Of a stretch of 40,245 nucleotides of DNA, positions 39,039 to 40,245 are shown piece after piece. Made by a program: the position numbers and the translations under genes. Origin of the DNA: Actinomycetota bacterium (GTDB lineage Bacteria; Actinomycetota; Acidimicrobiia; Acidimicrobiales; CADCSY01); contig JAHWJH010000007.1 in assembly GCA_019348555.1 (NCBI GenBank), positions 1-40,245 of the forward strand. The letters are read 5' to 3'. Below the pieces are notes generated by a model, which worked only from the letters and a program-made list of their open reading frames with translations, ran no database searches and was not told the origin of the DNA. Numbering within the stretch: position 1 is the stretch's first letter; every line of letters starts with the position of its first letter.

Positions 39039-39767
39039 TTGCGGGCGCCAGCCGGCGCCATGCTCGCCTGTGTTCTGCTCGTGGCCGGTTGCGGCGAAGG
39101 GCAGGAGGAACCGGAGCCGTCGTCGCTCAGCTCCACCACCCAGCGGACTCCCCGCTCGACCAGCTCCACCACCCCGCCGCCACCCGTGATCGTCGGGTCG
39201 GGGAGCGTGGCCACCGAGACCCGTCAGGTCGGTGGCTTCACCGCGGTGGCCCTCGACCTACCGGCTTCGGTCGACGTGGTCATCGGCGATGCCCCGGCCG
39301 TCACGTTGCGAGCCGACGACAACCTGCTCGGGGCCATCACCACTGACGTGATAGACGGTGAGCTGACCATCGGCTCCACCACCCCCTTCTCCACCGAGTC
39401 GGAGATCGCCGTGGAAGTGGTCACCCCTTCTCTCGACCGCGTGGAAGTGCGGGGTTCGGGTTCCGTGCAGGCCTCCGGCGTGTCCGGCCCGTCTTTCGAC
39501 GTCTCGGTCCGGGGCAGCGGCTCGGTGAAAGCCTCGGGGTCGGTCGAACGCGTCGACGTCACCTCGGCCGGCTCTGGCACGGTCGAGCTCTTCGAGCTGG
39601 ACGCGGAGGAGGCCGACGTCAACGTCAACGGAAGCGGCGACGTCGAGGTCACCGTGTCGCGCTCGCTGCGAGCGAAGGTGACGGGGTCGGGGACCGTGGT
39701 CTACGACGGCAATCCATCCGAGGTCGTCACCGACGTCGACGGGTCGGGGTCGATCCCTCCCCGCTGA
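39039..39767 (+). CDS. DUF2807-type lipoprotein
   Basis: 242 residues. A short signal (MLACVLLVAGC) with a lipobox Cys near residue 18 predicts a membrane lipoprotein. A Ser/Thr/Pro-rich linker follows, then a beta-rich region with regular repeats of the type RGSGSVQASG, RGSGSVKASG, VNGSGDVEV and TGSGTVVYDG. This is the GIN/DUF2807 (head domain of trimeric adhesin-like) family. Its function is unknown; surface binding or stress sensing has been proposed for relatives. TTG 39039 is the first start in frame and gives a basic N-terminus; ATG 39060 is the alternative. It follows the beta-helix gene by 35 bases. Confidence 0.75.
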   Translation: MRAPAGAMLACVLLVAGCGEGQEEPEPSSLSSTTQRTPRSTSSTTPPPPVIVGSGSVATETRQVGGFTAVALDLPASVDVVIGDAPAVTLRADDNLLGAITTDVIDGELTIGSTTPFSTESEIAVEVVTPSLDRVEVRGSGSVQASGVSGPSFDVSVRGSGSVKASGSVERVDVTSAGSGTVELFELDAEEADVNVNGSGDVEVTVSRSLRAKVTGSGTVVYDGNPSEVVTDVDGSGSIPPR

Positions 39768-39776
39768 TCGAGGCGG

Positions 39777-40245
39777 CTACCGGGTCTCCACCTGGATGTC
39801 GGCAGGGGTGCTGTTGATGACCTGGTTGCGGAACGAGTGCTCGAAGAGGATGCCCCCCTTGTTCCCGCTGAAGACGTTGCCGTCGAAGACGTTGTCGTCC
39901 GAGTCGATGGCCCGTACGGCGTAGCTGCCGTTGTCTCGGATCTGATTGGCCACGAACCGGTTGAACTTGGGCCGACCGTCGCCGCTCACGGGGGCGTCGC
40001 TGCCCTTGTAGAGGTAGATCCCGTAGGAGGTGTTGCGGGCAAAAGTGTTGCCCTCGATGACGTTGTTGGCCGAGCCCACGCTGAGACGGATCCCTCGTAG
40101 GTTGCCGGTGACGGTGTTGCCGGCGACGCGGTTCTCGAAGCTCTCGAACAGCACGATGCCCGTGTCGGTGTTCGCGGTCACGGTGTTGTTCTCGACGACG
40201 CTCTTGGTCACACTGCGGTGGAGCATGATGCCGTGGCCGGTGTTG
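39777..40245 (-). CDS. Beta-helix (AlgG/NosD-like) protein, C-terminal part, 5' end outside window
   Basis: The frame is open from the right edge; about 155 residues are visible, ending at the stop at 39777. They are nearly all Asn/Gly-rich helix rungs: HGIMLHRSVTKSVVENNTVT, TGIVLFESFENRVAGN, RGIRLSVGSANNVIEGN, YGIYLYKGSD and NVFDGNVFSGNKGGILFEHS. The pattern is close to the late turns of AlgG and of NosD-type proteins. No C-terminal anchor is present, unlike the two operon copies. It converges on the DUF2807 gene with a 9-base gap. Whether it has the DPHD motif depends on sequence beyond the window. Confidence 0.8.
   Translation of the reverse strand, partial: NTGHGIMLHRSVTKSVVENNTVTANTDTGIVLFESFENRVAGNTVTGNLRGIRLSVGSANNVIEGNTFARNTSYGIYLYKGSDAPVSGDGRPKFNRFVANQIRDNGSYAVRAIDSDDNVFDGNVFSGNKGGILFEHSFRNQVINSTPADIQVETR

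Overview
This is a high-GC window whose gene content suggests an actinobacterium, possibly of the Acidimicrobiia. That placement rests on the strong GC-ending codon bias, -10 boxes of the form TANNNT lying 6-10 bases before start codons, Thr/Pro-rich linkers on exported proteins, and the block of radical-SAM pair, RNase E/G, L21 and L27. It is inference; no rRNA or tRNA gene is present to test it. I see no CRISPR array, insertion sequence, integrase or phage gene.

Region A (1-22382) is a large surface-polysaccharide locus with genes on both strands. It contains a GNAT acetyltransferase (cut by the window edge), a phosphoglycosyl transferase that would start lipid-linked assembly, a polytopic membrane protein, a membrane-anchored beta-helix protein, a sugar N-formyltransferase-like enzyme, an ABC exporter and six glycosyltransferases (GT4, GT2, GT8-like). 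It also has five intact sulfotransferases and pieces of two more, a Wzc-like chain-length/tyrosine-kinase protein, and a DegT-type sugar aminotransferase. Together these could make a decorated polysaccharide that is acylated, amino-substituted and apparently sulfated. The sulfotransferase remnants and one glycosyltransferase of visibly lower GC suggest repeated recombination here.

Region B (22389-29277) is mostly housekeeping: a membrane protein, a B12-binding-type radical SAM protein, its usual DUF2344 partner, an RNase E/G ribonuclease, an SDR oxidoreductase on the opposite strand, and ribosomal proteins L21 and L27.

Region C (29283-40245) is the most striking part. A tightly packed minus-strand operon reads nucleotide-sugar dehydrogenase (a short form), processive GT2 polysaccharide synthase, then two tandem beta-helix proteins with the DPHD motif of AlgG-type mannuronan C5-epimerases. 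Each of the two has a signal peptide, a long Pro/Thr-rich stalk and a C-terminal membrane anchor. This is the AlgD-Alg8-AlgG logic of alginate synthesis rebuilt for a cell without a Pseudomonas-type envelope. Divergent from it are two related secreted beta-helix proteins, one carrying a fibronectin type III domain and a C-terminal jelly-roll-like domain, then a DUF2807 lipoprotein. A further beta-helix gene runs off the right edge. The product is probably a polyuronate or related exopolysaccharide that is modified at the cell surface, but its chemistry cannot be read from sequence.
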